Shown here piece by piece: positions 62,596 to 62,659 of a stretch of DNA of 62,659 nucleotides (within the stretch, counting starts at the first letter, position 1; every line of letters begins with the position of its first letter). The position numbers and the translations under genes are program-made. The notes beneath the pieces are model-generated. The model did not search any database and was not told the DNA's origin. It saw nothing but the letters and a program-made list of their open reading frames with translations. This DNA comes from CAYZJD01 sp964483455 (lineage in GTDB: Bacteria; Acidobacteriota; Terriglobia; Bryobacterales; Bryobacteraceae): NCBI GenBank assembly GCA_964483455.1, contig CAZACK010000021.1, positions 1-62,659 of the forward strand, written 5' to 3'.

Positions 62596-62659
62596 GTCCG
62601 AGTCTCCGGCGCCGATTCCTTGCATCGCCGCCATGTACAGCTTACAAATAGGAAGCATG

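Overview
This is a GC-rich bacterial chromosome segment with no phage, plasmid or IS backbone. The gene mix points to an Acidobacteriota relative, plausibly of the Bryobacterales/Solibacter type: CRTAC1-type VCBS repeats, MacB-type permeases without an ATPase, Tat-exported sugar enzymes, DUF1080, GH29, GH4, GH5 and GH39-like proteins, a TonB receptor, gluzincin-TPR proteins and CHAT/STAND proteins. That placement is inferred from gene content only. Several starts have a TATAAT-like hexamer 6-11 nt upstream, so some transcripts may be leaderless.

Layout. 1-5.4 kb: a partial CRTAC1-like gene, then a TIR gene overlapping an nSTAND ATPase gene; the nSTAND stop abuts the truncated 5' end of a signal-peptide gene on the other strand. 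5.4-11.1 kb: an amidase, a secreted protein gene broken at an (AGCC)4 repeat, and two coupled MacB-type permeases. 11.1-16 kb: an MgtE-like transporter, a GAF-ANTAR regulator and two tandem HEXXH peptidase-like secreted proteins. 16-20.5 kb: GDP-mannose 3,5-epimerase-like and Fkp-like genes, followed by a broken GH29 start. 20.6-23 kb: cydAB. 23-24 kb: a decayed vapC with its partner and a small Cys-containing protein. 24.2-29.4 kb: a tightly coupled operon of alanine dehydrogenase, a CoA-transferase and a 19-CXXCH cytochrome c fused to a membrane cytochrome b-like domain. 29.5-35 kb: a second conflict-type region with CHAT-STAND-TPR (one frameshift; CHAT His segment apparently missing), a membrane protein, a winged-helix protein and a DUF4268 nuclease-like protein.

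35-48.2 kb is mostly metabolic: sugar isomerase, GH5, an enolase-superfamily protein, tRNA-Arg, DinB-like, GNAT, ispG, yjbQ, DUF2203, tRNA-Cys, nitroreductase, hemH, a GH39-like protein, GH4 and a small DUF6504-like protein. 48.2-48.87 kb holds remains of two small genes. 48.9-62.7 kb: TonB receptor and DUF58 (overlapping), an APC permease whose 3' end is duplicated around a short repeat, DUF1080, a large secreted protein, a TPR protein, a DUF151 nuclease, DoxX, LysR with a small membrane partner, and a GH29 fucosidase.

Two themes stand out. Fucose metabolism appears three times (GH29 at the right end, Fkp-like with GDP-mannose epimerase, and a GH29 remnant). Intracellular conflict-type signalling proteins appear twice, at TIR-nSTAND and CHAT-STAND, each with marks of rearrangement or decay.
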